Below, piece by piece: positions 12,328 through 26,812 of a stretch of 64,000 nt of DNA. The position numbers and the translations under genes were made by a program. Numbering within the stretch: the first letter of the stretch is position 1; each line of letters begins with the position of its first letter. This DNA comes from Bolinopsis microptera. Taxonomy: Eukaryota > Ctenophora > Tentaculata > Lobata > Bolinopsidae. The stretch lies in the NCBI RefSeq assembly GCF_026151205.1, contig NC_087079.1, forward strand, positions 11,646,635 to 11,710,634, written 5' to 3'. The notes under the pieces were generated by a model. It ran no database searches. It saw only the letters and a list, made by a program, of their open reading frames with translations, and was not told the origin of the DNA.

Positions 12328-14393
12328 GTCATCAAACGTTCTTAAAAGCTCTACAGAACTGTATGGGTTTAACAGTCTTTCTAAATACCATCGACATTAC
12401 ATCGCTAGAAAAAGTGAGTACTCCTCCTGATCCTTGACATTACATGGCTTGAAAAAGTGAGTACTCCTCCTCGACATTACATGGTTAGAAAAAGTAAGTA
12501 CTAAACATTCTATTTTCAGTATCAAAGTCGCAGTCAAAGGCTCAAGTCGGCGGATCACGGGAAATTCCGGGTGATTTGAAAGTGGGATACTCAATATTAG
12601 ATCGGAGGTTCAACCACTACTGTGAACAATGTAACATGGCTATGCTTGCAAGTGACATTAAAATCGGTAAGCTGCACTTTTCTCCAGAAAGATAACTGCT
12701 TCTTGATTTATTTCATTTATATAATTAACACGATTTACTCAAGAATTTTCCTCATCAAATCAAATTATACGCCACCAACCCATTAGCTCTCAAGTTCATA
12801 GCTTGTGTAATATTCGGATATAAGCTTGTCTAAATTTTCTGATTTTCACAGCGGGCATTCTGAAGAAGCACAGTGATTTGGTAGTTTATCATCCGAGATG
12901 CTTCTCTCAAGCTTTTGAAAGACACCCTGTAAAATTGCAGGTTCGTACAAAGATAGGTTCTCTACTTTTCAAGACACCACTTTCGGGTCCAAATTTTGGG
13001 CACTAAAATTTTTATGTCTTGGCCAATTTATTATTTTTTTCATGCCGATTTGAAGGTCATTAAGGCATTTGACCCAGTCAAAAAAGTCTCAGTTTTATAT
13101 CTTTTACGGTTTTTGCGGAACGTCGTGTTAAAGTTGATGCCGTGGTGTCAGTAAAATGGTACGGATATACATATATATATCGTCTCGCTTTATATATAGA
13201 GAGAACATGCTTTAAGAACATGCTCCCATTTTTTTTCAGGGGCTGGAGAAGCTATTACCGTACGATATATCCGGACTAAAGTCAATACTGAACATTATCA
13301 CTACCTCAAGTACCCCACATAACAAATATCAAAGCAAGTCTACCCCAATTGAAAATGTGATGAAGTTTAGATCCTCAAAAGACGCTTTCTTCTGGCCACG
13401 TGCCAACTCTTCTTCAGGACCTGCCAATATGGTAACTATGGTAACTGTCACTATATGGTAAATAGTACAGTGGGTCATCCTTTAATTAACAACTGGTCAC
13501 GATGAATACTCAACATTGGTACAGCAATACCCTGATTTACTGCGGAGTTTGGGAGAAAGGGAAAAGATGTGGTAAATCGGGGTCTTGATTGTTTACATTA
13601 TGTATGTTGAGCCCTATTTGGGAGAGAGGAGATGGCCGCGGTAAATCGGGATTTGCGGTAAATCTGGGTTTTATTGTAGTTCCATTTTAGATTTTGTAAA
13701 TTCTGGAGGGATTTTGGCCAAATAAAAGTGATAAAAAGTGTTTATCTCCTCAGGAAGAACAGAACACAGCCAGCTCCTCCTTCTCTTCCTCGTCTGGTGA
13801 CAAGATATGGGACTCCCTTCATCCATCACGTCAACAACCTCCCAATAATCCCAGCTACAAATCACGGAGTAAACCATCCTCGTTCGATGATTTGATACGA
13901 AATCATTCGAATAGAAACCCAGATAGTGTCCATCGTGCTATTTCCAATCCGCCAAGGACTGCTGATCTTTCCAGAAAAAGAAAGACTTCATTCAAACCAA
14001 ACACGGACCACTCAAATTCACGATGGTCGAATCACGGTAGTGATCCTAAGAAGACTGTCAACCCGCCTAAAAGAGAGCAATCTCACGAATCTTGTAGAAC
14101 TTCTGATTCTCATTCAGGGTTCAGTAAGGAGTCTGACCCGGAAACGTCGGAACCTTCCGGTAAGGTGGAGCTAAAGAAGAGTACTATCCGGAGTGAAATA
14201 ACCAAGATATTGTACAAATATAACCACGACTACATCACATCCAAGATAGTTCGGACCATGTTGATGCAGAAGTTTGGGTGCGACTTGACACCCCACAAGA
14301 AATTCATAGATGACACGATTATGGAATTGCTGGATATTATCGATAATAATCCGATCAACTTGAAAAGTATTCCAGGACGGGTCTTTGTAGACG
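12328..14393 (+). CDS. PARP-type zinc finger plus DEK_C domain protein, both ends incomplete
   Basis: Exons 12328-12413, 12520-12666, 12852-12940, 13240-13431 and 13754-14393 join in one frame (about 384 codons). Exons 2-3 encode a zf-PARP-like module: YCEQC, then 24 residues, then YHPRCF. Exon 5 is rich in Ser, Lys and Arg and ends in a DEK_C-like helical domain (IRSEITKILYKYNHDYITSK, then a second half with KFGCDLTPHK and a further helix). Both are known DNA- or chromatin-binding modules, so a nuclear role is likely. The first exon(s) are not identified; a segment at 12070-12160 might contribute. The last coding exon is also unclear, because the donor at 14394 leads into poly-G tracts. Intron 4 holds a pogo-like MITE. 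Confidence 0.75.
12414..12500 (+). repeat. Splice-donor-containing tandem repeat (3 copies)
   Basis: The segment TTACAT-GGTT-AGAAAAAGTGAGTACT occurs three times, giving donor-like GTGAGT/GTAAGT at 12414, 12457 and 12494. The first matches the exon end in frame; reading past it meets a TGA within six codons. Intron length to the next exon is only 106 bp. Confidence 0.75.
13522..13676 (+). mobile_element. Pogo/Tigger-like MITE, short copy
   Basis: Flanked by TA on both sides. The left end CAGCAATACCCTGATTTAC matches the inverted right end CAATAAAACCCAGATTTAC. The interior repeats GCGGTAAATCGGG. A second copy at 62802-63291 carries an insertion. The TA target and CAGT..ACCCCGATTT ends resemble pogo/Tigger elements; this is inference. 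It lies in an intron of the zf-PARP/DEK_C gene. Confidence 0.75.
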
Positions 14394-14660
14394 GTAAGAT
14401 AGACACTGGGGGGGGGGGGGGGGGGCACTGTCCGTATTGTTTACAGAGTTACGGCTGGGGTGGTGGTGGGCACTGTCCGTATTGTTTACAGCTGGTGGCC
14501 GGGGGGGGGGGGGGGGGGGGAGGGACTGATGTGCATATAAACTTAGACTTCACAGTTCACGGAAACTTATTTCATGATTGTATACGGCCGTACATCCAGC
14601 GCACTGATCCAAGCAATAATTTGGCATCACATAACATGTATATTGTATAACCTACAGAGA
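14394..14660 (+). repeat. Poly-G tracts with duplicated acceptor-like unit
   Basis: G runs of 18 (14408-14425) and 20 (14501-14520) bases surround two copies of GGGCACTGTCCGTATTGTTT followed by ACAG, each a plausible 3' splice site. One may serve the last exon of the upstream gene, but I could not choose one. Confidence 0.7.
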
Positions 14661-15013
14661 TCCAATTAAATGTCAGTTATCTAAACAAGTGAGCAGCCAT
14701 CTCTAGCTAATCTAGCATTCCACTTATTCATAGCAATTATGAAAGTTTCGTATTTATTTAATACTTTTTGTAGTTTGAGTTTAAATTTTACCTTATGGAA
14801 TTAATTTCTTTGTGGCGGCAAATAAATTGTTAATCTCTTCGATTGATGTGCTTTTTGAGATTGTATTAACTAATCCTTGCCATCTCAGACTAGTGTCTAG
14901 AATGATGTGCATGGCGAGGTGCTGTGTTGTGTTGGTGCGGTGACCACCAGGCCCTGCTTCTCATCCTCTGTAGTATATAGAGCTGGTAGTATATAAAGCT
15001 GGTATTTAGTATC

Positions 15014-16514
15014 ATGGTGAAATGCTCTTACCCAGTCTGTCCTAACGATTCCCTCACCCATCCTACTTTGACATTTCACAAATTTCCCAACAGAACGACC
15101 AACAAACCCGTCTGGGAAGCTTGGATCTCGGTACTGTCCCAAGCCAAACGAAGGGAGTTCAGTAAAAAGGGTGACGAGCTGGTGATTTGTAGTAATCACT
15201 TTGCAGCTGCTGACTTTAGTCACCGGAGGAACACTCCCCCTGTCATTTCTCCTTTTGCCGTTCCTATAGGGCCCTCGTCTCGATCTGTTTCGTTTTGTGA
15301 CCTCGAGTCAAAGGTTCAGAGCTCTGCGCCATCTTTAAAGCAAGGCACCTTGTTCAAGTTCATCGCTGATAGGAAACCTAAACTAAGAGCATTGACGCCT
15401 TTTCTTATCAAATCGACTTCTAAAGGTAGCCTCCCGCAACACTGTTTTATCGTCTATCATAAAGATTTCATTTTGTAGTAATAGATATTTAAATGAAAGC
15501 CAAAGTCTTAGTTACAATATGACCCAGAAATACCACATTATATTTTAAGTACTATTTAAATTTGTTCATACTTGTTGTCTTCTATTATTTACTTTGCACA
15601 TTAGTCTCGCCTCACCCAACGCAACCGTCAGCTACTACTATTAACTGTCTAACCTACATGTCCTACAACACCCATGATTTTATAATAATTTGGATTCATT
15701 GTTCGAGGTATGAGCATGGTGTAGTGGTCACTAACTCAATTTCATTTCAGAAGGAGAAATAGAAGATATCGCAACAAGTCCAGTATCTCCTGCCACCACA
15801 TCGACCGATCCCATCATGTCGCCCATGAGTGCTAACATAGACGACATTTCACCTGTCGCTATAATGAGCAACCAGGCAGACGAGATAGCTCTGAGCAACG
15901 TGGATGATTCTGTCAATGTTAATAGTTCTAAAGGCGCATGGGGCGACAAGTCTAACAGTCCCAAGAACAAAGGTAAAGATAAGATAGATAAGAAAAGGGA
16001 GCAAGTATTGGTAGGGTTGGATAGAGAGGAGGAATATGCGTTATCAGTAAACGACAAACCTGTAAACTTGTGCGAATGTTGTTTGTGTTGCTTCCGGATA
16101 CAAACATTGGAGGAGATTGTTTCTTTGTACAACCACGTAAAGACCAAACACGAAGGTGAGTGCACGTGCGTTGTGTGCGACATAAAGTTTAAAGACGTGT
16201 ACAAGCTCATGTTACACGTGGCAGAGTTTCACCGGGCTAACAAATGTTTTAAGTGTAAAAACTGCCGCCGGAGCTTCAACCATCACTCTGACCTGTCCAG
16301 GCATTTGGACTTCTGTTATCTGAGTAGTGACAGTGATGATTTAGAGGATTTGGAGGAGAGTCCGGTTAATTCACCTCGGAAGAAGAAGACGAAGTTCGAA
16401 AAGGGCCCCCCAGGCATGCCTGAACTGGTGAACACATTGAAGAGCACTCAAAATACCTTGGATAAAATAAAAACATTCATCACATCTGAGTCGAGCCCTT
16501 ATGAAGACTTGTGA
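15014..16514 (+). CDS. THAP-domain protein with C2H2-type zinc fingers
   Basis: Exons 15014-15425 and 15751-16514 join in frame (391 codons). The N-terminus is a THAP DNA-binding domain: start MVKCSYPVC, then W-x-A-W, and closing ICSNHF, giving the C2CH set C4, C9, C and H. The middle is acidic and Ser/Asn-rich, followed by a lysine-rich stretch. The second exon has three finger-like units: CLCC...H-x4-H, CVVC-x12-H-x4-H, and CKNC-x12-H-x3-C. The tail has an acidic cluster, a basic KKKTKFEK patch and a likely helix. THAP plus C2H2 suggests a sequence-specific nuclear regulator. The start is supported by the canonical MVxC beginning of THAP domains. The only doubtful point is possible 5' untranslated exons. 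Confidence 0.85.
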
Positions 16515-18123
16515 TATTGTTAGGTAGTGTTGGGTAGTACAACAATATTATAGAGTATAGATTTTATCATCGCTAGTTGGGCAATTCCATCGTAGTGGCA
16601 ATTAACATGGCTCAACTCATGTTCATATATTGTTCAGACATTTTCACGTTTGTTATATTTGTTGTTTCCCTTTGTTAAAGAATTCATTCGGGCAATTGGT
16701 ATAATTTTGATGTTATAGTGGGGGGGGGGCTTTAGGAGTCAATTAGTGCTGAGAATAACCGGCATGTCACATTATTACAAGTATACCTGTAATAGTATTA
16801 CAATTATGACGTGTAGTCTTGAACTTTTTTGCGGTTCACAAAATATGTTGTATTTTTGCGAATCTGTTATTTTTATTAAGTGCTTTTGGCTTCATTACTA
16901 TTTTAAATTATATACCTAAAATTTTTATAGATTATCTGGTTAACTTATTACAAGAGCATGTAACGATTTCATATCATTGCAATTTCCGCATTGTGAAATA
17001 TATGGAATTACATTTACCACTCTTTTCATCAATCTAGAACAGTGTATTCATTATCTCCATCTTAATCCTCCAATCTGTAATAAATGAATGCATAATCATG
17101 TGCAGGAGTATTTGTCGCAATGTTACGACAGCACTGTATTGCGAAACTGTCGTAATATAGTGCCGGCGTCGGTGTAAATTTAATTCTGAGCGCCCCTCGG
17201 CCTCATGTATCCAAAAATAATACTTAATTAAATAGGTAAATAGGTAATCTTGGTTGTTTTGTCGAAATTATACCGAACAAAACCAGTCCCATAATTCTTA
17301 CCATTTTCTTGATTTAGTCGTTCGTAAATGACAAACGAACCCACACACCACTCACATATGTTTTGGGATTATTAATGTAGATATACAGGGGGGGGGGGTC
17401 AAAAGTCAGTATACATACGCGTCTTATACCACCACCGTGTTTCATATTTGAGACTTGTAACTTTGCAGATGACATACTGGTCTGTACCTACTTATTCGAG
17501 GATTATGTAGCAAAAATTTGAGAATTCGACTATTTCAGACCACGCCCATTTAATATTTAATCTCCTGTATTGTTCTTCCAAGACATGCGATGCCCCATTT
17601 TCAGTTTACTGTAGATCATTAACTGCTGCATCTCATCTGAAAAAATAATGCGAGACCAGTTTGACATTATGACGAAGTTATTAAGCTATTTGTTTATCTC
17701 GTTAGCAAAATTGAGCGGGTAAACATGTGATAGCGTGCTAGGATACCGTAACTCCGTAATTGGGCTTTCTGCACGATTCCCAGGCCATAGTGCGGATCTA
17801 GTGTCAATCCAATCAACTGATCCCATATGTAATGAATAAACTCTTTTGGAGGGGGATTATTCATTCATTCGAAAAAATTAACTTGAATATTCTTTAATTT
17901 GATATATTTCTCGAATAAGTGGTGATAGTAAGTCATACCAGAAAGAATTATTTCAATCGGGCACTCGTACTCAGTCACTGAGCTATAAAGGCCAACATAT
18001 GTATACTGACTTTTGCATCCCCCGTACAATGTACATCCAAACTACGATAATGATTAATGATAAACCTTTAACATCTTAGATGAAGTGATGTAATATTACA
18101 AAATGTGAATAACGTGAACTACT
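16515..18123. other. Intergenic, containing a mariner-like MITE
   Basis: No gene is seen. The main content is the MITE at 17396-18024. A short GGGGGGGGGG tract lies near 16720 and another at the left end of the MITE. Confidence 0.6.
17396..18024 (+). mobile_element. Diverged copy of the mariner-like MITE family
   Basis: TA-flanked (17394-17395 and 18025-18026). Left end CAGGGGGGGGGGTCAAAAGT and right end ACTTTTGCATCCCCCG are degraded versions of the CAGGGTGGGCCAAAAGT inverted repeat seen in the intact copies. The interior shares GACCACGCCCATT, GATATATTTCTCGAAT and CACTGAGCTATAAAGGCC with the copy at 43548-44334. Confidence 0.75.
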
Positions 18124-20604
<2,481 letters not shown>

Positions 20605-21243
20605 AGTAGTTGGTGTGTAAAATTACACATAAACTGACCTCCAAGATGATTATGATGATTTGGCCGATTCGCAGTATTGTATAGCATAGTACAGTATAGT
20701 ATACAGTCAACAGTGCAGTATTGTTATGGTTGAATGACAGCTGCAGATTAAGCGCGCTTTTGGGAAGTGTAGTGTTGCCGCGCTATATACTAAAAACGGA
20801 TGGCGCGGGGGTTAAGATGTGATAGGAATTTTCATTTAGACTATTTAGCCATGATTTCTGAAAATTTAATAATATAAGTTATTTATTAACGTGACTTGGT
20901 TAATTGATTAATTTGTTATTCTCACCGTGCTCCTATGTGCAAATAAGCATTGACAGGATTTTGTAATATATATAGGTGTTAGGGTTTCTTACCGAACGTT
21001 GTAGCGGCTTCGCTCGCAGATTCATGTTTTTCATCCGCCAGCGTGCGTTGATCGCTGGTCTTACTATTTGAACAAATGTTTGTCCATTATCATTGCAGAA
21101 TATCCTTGATTACATCACTAATTTGCGTAAAATCTTTTCGCATACATGGTACTTCCTAATATTAAACTTTTCCAATGTCATTTAACTAAATTTGTTCTTT
21201 GTAAACTTATGTAAACTTAAACCTGTAGAATTAACACGCTAGG
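20605..21243. other. Intergenic spacer between the two zinc-finger genes
   Basis: No gene or clear repeat. It would hold the 3' end of the first gene and the promoter of the second; no specific site could be recognised. Confidence 0.5.
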
Positions 21244-23395
21244 ATGCAATCTGGGGGCGGCGAGCTATCCCGAGAAAGGATCGTCCCCTACGAGTGTGGG
21301 GAATGCTCCGAGAAGTTCTTCTCTTATAAGAATTACAAAAATCACATGACAGGTTTGTTGATTTATCCATCTTCTCGTCATTTATTTTACGCATATAAGA
21401 ATAAAGTTTGTATTTAATGTGAGTATGAAATTTAGTAGACAATAAATTATGAAGCATATATCAAATTATCTGCAGATCATATCATGTCGGCAGAAGAGGT
21501 AGAGCAGCGTGTTATGGTGAGTAATGTTTACCAGTGCACTGCATGTGCCCGCGAGTTCAAAGACAAATCTCTCCTTACCAAGCACTTTAACATGGAACAC
21601 GCTAAGATAGCACGTGAGTATTGAACTTGGTTTAACTTACAGTGTCGTAAGTCTAATCTAATTATGGGGGGGGGGGGGGGGGGGTCAGGGCTGCTCACTG
21701 CTGGATTAGATATCTGATATATCTAATTGTGTGTACGTGTTTTTCTATACTGTGTGTACCTACTTTCCGTTTCCCCCGAGATGCCCAGTATAAATATGTT
21801 ATACTGTATAATTTTTCATTGCATTACACCTCACCCCCCTGTGTAGTGTATGTTCATATTTTGACTTTTAAATATTTTAGGCCTCACAGGAGATAGAAAG
21901 CAGAGAAAATCACCGATAAAAGTGGGTGCAATTTCAGAAACCTTCGAGTCTCCATCAAAACGGGAGATGAGGGCAGTGGATATCAGTTACAGGAGATCCA
22001 GCTACGAGTATACTAATTCCCATCCTCATCAAGGTTACCTGCTCATGGTATTATTACAGAACCCCATGATTTTCACAAAGTTTAGTTCCGACCATTATCA
22101 CATCATCTATCATGATGGTTCCTTATTTCGAACAACTGTTAATCGCTCGTTAAATTTCAGTGACTGGTTCAGAATTAAAAGGAAGGTTTGCTTGTCCGGA
22201 TTGTTTGAGAGAGTTCCTGAACCCCACAGCTCTGGAAGGGCACGTCAACAAATACAAAAACAAGAAACTCTACTGCTGTTCCTTCTGTGAAAAAAAGTAA
22301 GTAAATGCGTGCTCTGAAAATCGAGTCTAAAAATCTATCTTCTCCTATATTTTTAAGCGATAGCCCTAGAAACTTCCAGGATATGTTCTATGGACCATTT
22401 AAAAGAGATTTTTGAACCAGAATTTTGAGACAGGTTCAAGATTTTGTTTTCGATTTTGAAAATCTTGGACCTGGAAAAATTGTCAAAAAATTTGGAAGAA
22501 TATTTATTCGTGGGACCAAAAGCAGCTGATCGATATCACTTCCTTCTATCAGAAACAACTATTTAAAGTCAATTTCGATAAAATTTTCACGTAGACCCCA
22601 GGGGCGCCAACATAAAGCACTGCTCACTGCTCTTATCTCAGATTTCACTTCCGAACTTCATGGAAGAGGCACGAGGAATGTCATAAGTCAGAGAGACAAG
22701 TATGGCAATGTGATTCGTGTACCATGACCTTTACTCAGAAGGTAAACCTAAAGAGGCACAAGGAGGGTAACAAGAACCCTTGTGGGACTGGAAACAGGGT
22801 TAGTAATCTTACACTTGGTTATATTGTTAACAAAACAATAGTTTCTATTGCTACCTTAGTTCACTTTGTTTAAGGACAATACAATTTAACAATTTTCAAT
22901 TCTTGAAAGATAATGATTATAAATTTGCAGTTAATGTCTATGAGACTGTACCGAGACCGAACAACACTGCACTGTCTCAAACCGGTTAGCTCAGCTTCTC
23001 TAGCACGGTACGCTGCAAGTGACGAGGAGGAAGAGGAGGACGAGCTGGAAGAAGAAGAGGAGGAGGAGGAGGACCGGGGTCCGGAAACAAAACCTAGTAC
23101 CCCCGAGCCAAGCACCACATCCATCGACAACTCTCACATCCAAAAAGGAGAAGCGTTCTACGCGTGCAGCGTGTGTGACAAGCTGTTCACGTACCGGTCT
23201 CTGTGGTCACGACACGAGAAGGAGCACCACACCAGCAAGAGTTTCGACTGCAGTGTTTGTGGCACCAAGTTTACACGTCAGTACTATCTGGCAAGGCACC
23301 GTAAGATGTGCCTGTCTCGCATGAACGCTCAATCTAGTGATTCTCACAGGATAACCACGAGACCTGAACAGAGGTTTGGTGGCAAGTCTAGATAG
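21244..23395 (+). CDS. C2H2 zinc-finger protein, tandem paralogue 2
   Basis: Six exons join in frame to 385 codons: 21244-21352, 21476-21613, 21881-22033, 22161-22296, 22642-22798 and 22931-23395. Fingers include YECGECSEKFFSYKNYKNH, YQCTACAREFKDKSLLTKH, FACPDCLREF, CCSFCEKK...H, WQCDSCTMTFTQKVNLKRH, then a Glu-rich block and the pair CSVCDKLFTYRSLWSRH and CSVCGTKFTRQYYLARH-x3-C. The acidic block and final pair share the FTYRSLW and RQYYL signatures with the upstream paralogue, same strand and order. An acceptor-like CTAG directly before the ATG leaves room for an upstream exon. A nuclear regulatory role is inferred from the fingers only. Confidence 0.87.
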
Positions 23396-24402
23396 AACAA
23401 AACCGGGTTCAAACAAGAACTGACTCTAATACAGTGAGTCTTGTGGTATGAGGCCGAGTGAAGCTATTGTGGAATGTGGAGTTATTTGTTTATATAAAAC
23501 GTACTGTTGTGTAGTAAAACTGTTCTTAGTGTAAAGAAAGTTATCTGGGAAGCAATGATATCATGATACAGAGTGTCTTCCCGCAATCCAATGCTCCGGA
23601 ATCTGTTTATTCAATTTCAGAACGAGAAACTTTTCATTAAAGCTATCACAGTGCTACCAGGCTCAGGTTGGATCTCCAAGAAAATAATCTTAATTCTATG
23701 TGCAACGTTACGTGATCTCACCATATTAAAATATTACTGTCTACACGACAAAGTAAAAAAGAGAACCAAGTGAGTGCATTATGTGCATTGTTCACTGAAC
23801 ACTGACCTATATGCGTGTAACTCCTTATAATTTACAGGGGGTATGTGGGGAGGGGGTAGGGTATGTTGGGTGGGGGAGGGTGGGGTATGTGTTAATGCGC
23901 CTCAAGATCAAACCAGCGGAGTACAACTGTGATCTTAATTTTCCCAGACTCTACAGCTTGTATGTAATCAGTTACTAATTTTAAGTAAGCATTTTATTCA
24001 ATCGGTTTGATGCGGAAAGTATGTTTTGGTCTCATTGAAATTTGATCTGTATTTGCAACTTATTCAGTAATTTGTATGGTATGTTTCTATTCATTTCAAT
24101 CGTCGAGAGTAATTATAAAAACATCTAATTTTACATCATATTTGAAACCTGCTGATTTTACTGTCTATCACCTCACTTTCCCTTATCGCGAATTCACGGC
24201 TGTCCGGACGACATGAAACATTTTAAATTTTTTGCTAAATCACTTTACTGTTTACACTCGATCTTCAAGATCTTTTTAAAAGAGCCCCGACAGTTGGAAT
24301 TGTAGGTTTATAACCTACCAAGACGCTCGCCGAGTTGGACTCGTCGACGGTCTTGAATGTTGAAACAAATATTTTACTAGTAGTAGTATCACCCGTTGAC
24401 AT

Positions 24403-24512
24403 TTTATTTGTCATACGTTGTATGACCCGCCGCGCATGAGTGCGCGGCTCCCCCTGTATCGTCGAAACTATAGTGAAGCGACAGTGGGGTCACCACGTGA
24501 TCAGTGATACAA
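24403..24512 (-). mobile_element. hAT-like MITE 'PAL', copy 2
   Basis: Reverse orientation: starts TTGTCATACG (24408) and ends GTGATACAA. An 8-bp duplication GTTGACAT lies at 24395-24402 and 24513-24520; five extra bases (TTTAT) separate the left one from the terminal repeat. Confidence 0.8.
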
Positions 24513-24639
24513 GTTGACATAGGGTTGATTCACGATGTCAATTCGTCGCAGCTCGGCGAGGCCAACTGCCCATGCAGTAGTGCATCTTGCCGATCTACTG
24601 TGCTTGCGACAAACATTATTTGATGAGCGGCGTGGCCCA

Positions 24640-24746
24640 TTGTATCACGTGGTGACCCCCACGGTCGCTTCACTACCCCTGTAGAGTTTCGACGATACAG
24701 GGGGAGCCGCGCACTCGTGCGCGGCGGGTCATACAACGTATGACAA
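24640..24746 (+). mobile_element. hAT-like MITE 'PAL', copy 3 (107 bp)
   Basis: TTGTATCACG to CGTATGACAA with a perfect 8-bp duplication GTGGCCCA (24632-24639 and 24747-24754). Only about 130 bp from copy 2 and in opposite orientation, so the pair forms an inverted arrangement. Confidence 0.88.
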
Positions 24747-26020
24747 GTGGCCCAGTAGTGCATCGCGCTACAAGACAGGGTTAAACTTAAAATGCTCCCC
24801 TGGCGATATACGACTAGGCAAAAAAACTGTCTTGATCGCACGTAATATGACCGTATATAAATATTATTATTATAAAGAAGTTGATCTAATTTCTCGTTGA
24901 AATTAGGTGTTAGGGTTTCATCATATGCTTTTGTTAGGGATTAAATTGGGTTAGCGTTGGTATCTGATTACAGATTAGAGGGTTAAGTTAGGGTTTCGAA
25001 TAGTCGTTCAGGGCCAGCTTGATACAAAGATAACGGGTTGAAAAAGTCACGTGACAGTCGATCGAGTGTAGACTTAAAGTAATTAATCATCATCCATATC
25101 TCCACCGAAAGCACTTTTAATTGTATATCAATATGTATGAAATAGTTTTATAATTTGCTTGATTCTACACTACTAGTAGTAGTACTAAGTTGACGTGTGT
25201 CGACCAAAATTGGACGGGAATCGTTTCACGTTTGAGATCACCTCGACAAAAGTTTAAAGCTACTTGTAGCGCGATGCGTTACTGTGCCGCGCCGCGCACT
25301 CAATGAGGCTTCTCACAGCGGCTTCTCTGGCTAGATCGGCAAAATGCGCTACTGTGCCGCGCCGAGCTGCCATGAATTGACATCGTCAATTAAAAAGCTA
25401 CTCGCTCTATTAATTGTGCTTTTTACAAAGAAATAAGACAGTATCATTTTTAAGCTTTTTATTCTCTTTCAAAAATATTTTAAGTGATTTATATAACTTG
25501 TAACTGCATATGTTGATTTTTAATACATTGCAAAAGATTTCATCTCGATTCGCGAATGTTTGAAAAACAAAAGTTACTGCAATGCGCGCAATTTGGGGAG
25601 TGTGCTTTCGGCGGAAATATAAACTGTGCCATTATGCATTACATACCAAATTTGTTACACTTTTTTGGAATGATTTGTAGGTTTACAACCTACCAGGACG
25701 CGCGCCGAGTTGGATTCGTCGACGTAACGGTGGAACAAATATTTTACGAGTATCACCTGTTAAGGAATGATTAGTGAGTTTCGTTTTAGTATTTCACATA
25801 GCCATGTGTATACGCGTACTGCGTGACGCGCTTGTTTCACACCTTCGGCGGTCGCGCGCTACTGCAAGTGAGAGGGCTCTGGTTAGAGCAATCTTGTGTG
25901 TCATTATATTTAATGACGGCTTCCCTCAATGCAATCCAATCTCATTACAATCCAATCTTATTACAGTTTGCAGTATACAGTATAATTTTTATCAACTACT
26001 GGCCACTGGCCACTGCTAGG

Positions 26021-26226
26021 CGGCTTATTTACTAATTCGCTCGCCCAAAAATTTTTGTCATACGTTGTATGACCCGCCGCGCACGAGTGCGCGGCTCCCC
26101 CTGTATCGCGTAGAAACTCTACTATAGTGAAGCGACAGTGGGGGTCACCACGTGATACAAAAAAATTTCACAATGCATGTGCACAAGAATGTTTTTAAAA
26201 TTTGGGCGAGCGATTTAGTAGAAGCG
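26021..26226. mobile_element. hAT-like MITE 'GCGAGCG' with a PAL element nested in it
   Basis: Ends CGGCTTATTTACTAATTCGC and the inverse of CGAGCGATTTAGTAGAAGCG, flanked by an 8-bp duplication CTGCTAGG (26013-26020 and 26227-26234). The PAL copy at 26055-26160 interrupts it with its own duplication AAAAATTT. Without the insert the host element is about 90 bp. A related element sits at 62842-63152. Confidence 0.85.
26055..26160 (-). mobile_element. hAT-like MITE 'PAL', copy 4 (106 bp, nested)
   Basis: TTGTCATACG to GTGATACAA with a perfect 8-bp duplication AAAAATTT (26047-26054 and 26161-26168). Same palindromic interior as the other copies, inserted in the MITE at 26021-26226. Confidence 0.88.
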
Positions 26227-26656
26227 CTGCTAGGCTGTAGATCGATACTTTGAAAGATTGAAATTAGTAAAATTGAAACTGTCTCATTTAATATATCACT
26301 ATAATAAACGTAATTCACAATTCTTACAAATTATAGTGATAAAAATAAAATCAATTATTATCAAAATTCACATTATCAAATGCTATCGCATTTCTTTGAG
26401 GGTCTGCATATATAATAATTGGTCGATTGAAACTCTTACATTGCCATAAAATATCTTAGAGGGCCGGCATATAAATGCTTAAAAGCTAGTAATGTACAAT
26501 GCAATAAATTAAATTTGAAAAAAATAAATTTCAATCTGAATAAAATGATTAAAAAACGTAAAAGTTAAAATGCTGTGGTCACGGTCAACAAAAACTGAGA
26601 GGCGACTTGGTAAACCGCCGATAATTGCTTCAATGTCGCTCAAGGACGTCTATTAG

Positions 26657-26812
26657 CAGGGACAAAAGGATTTTGCGGCATGTACGAAATCGCGAAATTT
26701 CCCATTCTCCGCGACAAATTTTATGTATAGTTTAATGTATAGCCTGTTAAATTTCGCGGTACCGCGATTTTTGGCCAAAATAATCGCGAAATCCTTTTCA
26801 CTTTTGTCCCTG
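26657..26812. mobile_element. hAT-like MITE, CAGGGACAAAAG ends (156 bp)
   Basis: Terminal inverted repeats CAGGGACAAAAGGATTT and AAATCCTTTTCACTTTTGTCCCTG, read inward from both ends, with 8-bp flanks TCTATTAG (26649-26656) and TCTATAAG (26813-26820), 7 of 8 matching. It lies just downstream of the multicopper oxidase stop codon. A diverged fragment (AATCGCGATTTTTCCCATTC, GCGACAAATCGCG) occurs around 47020-47155. Confidence 0.85.

Noticed and set aside
14986-14998. TATATAAAG before the THAP gene
   Set aside because: It is only about 15 bases from the start codon, too close for a normal TATA box; the region is a short AGCTGGTAGTATATA duplication.
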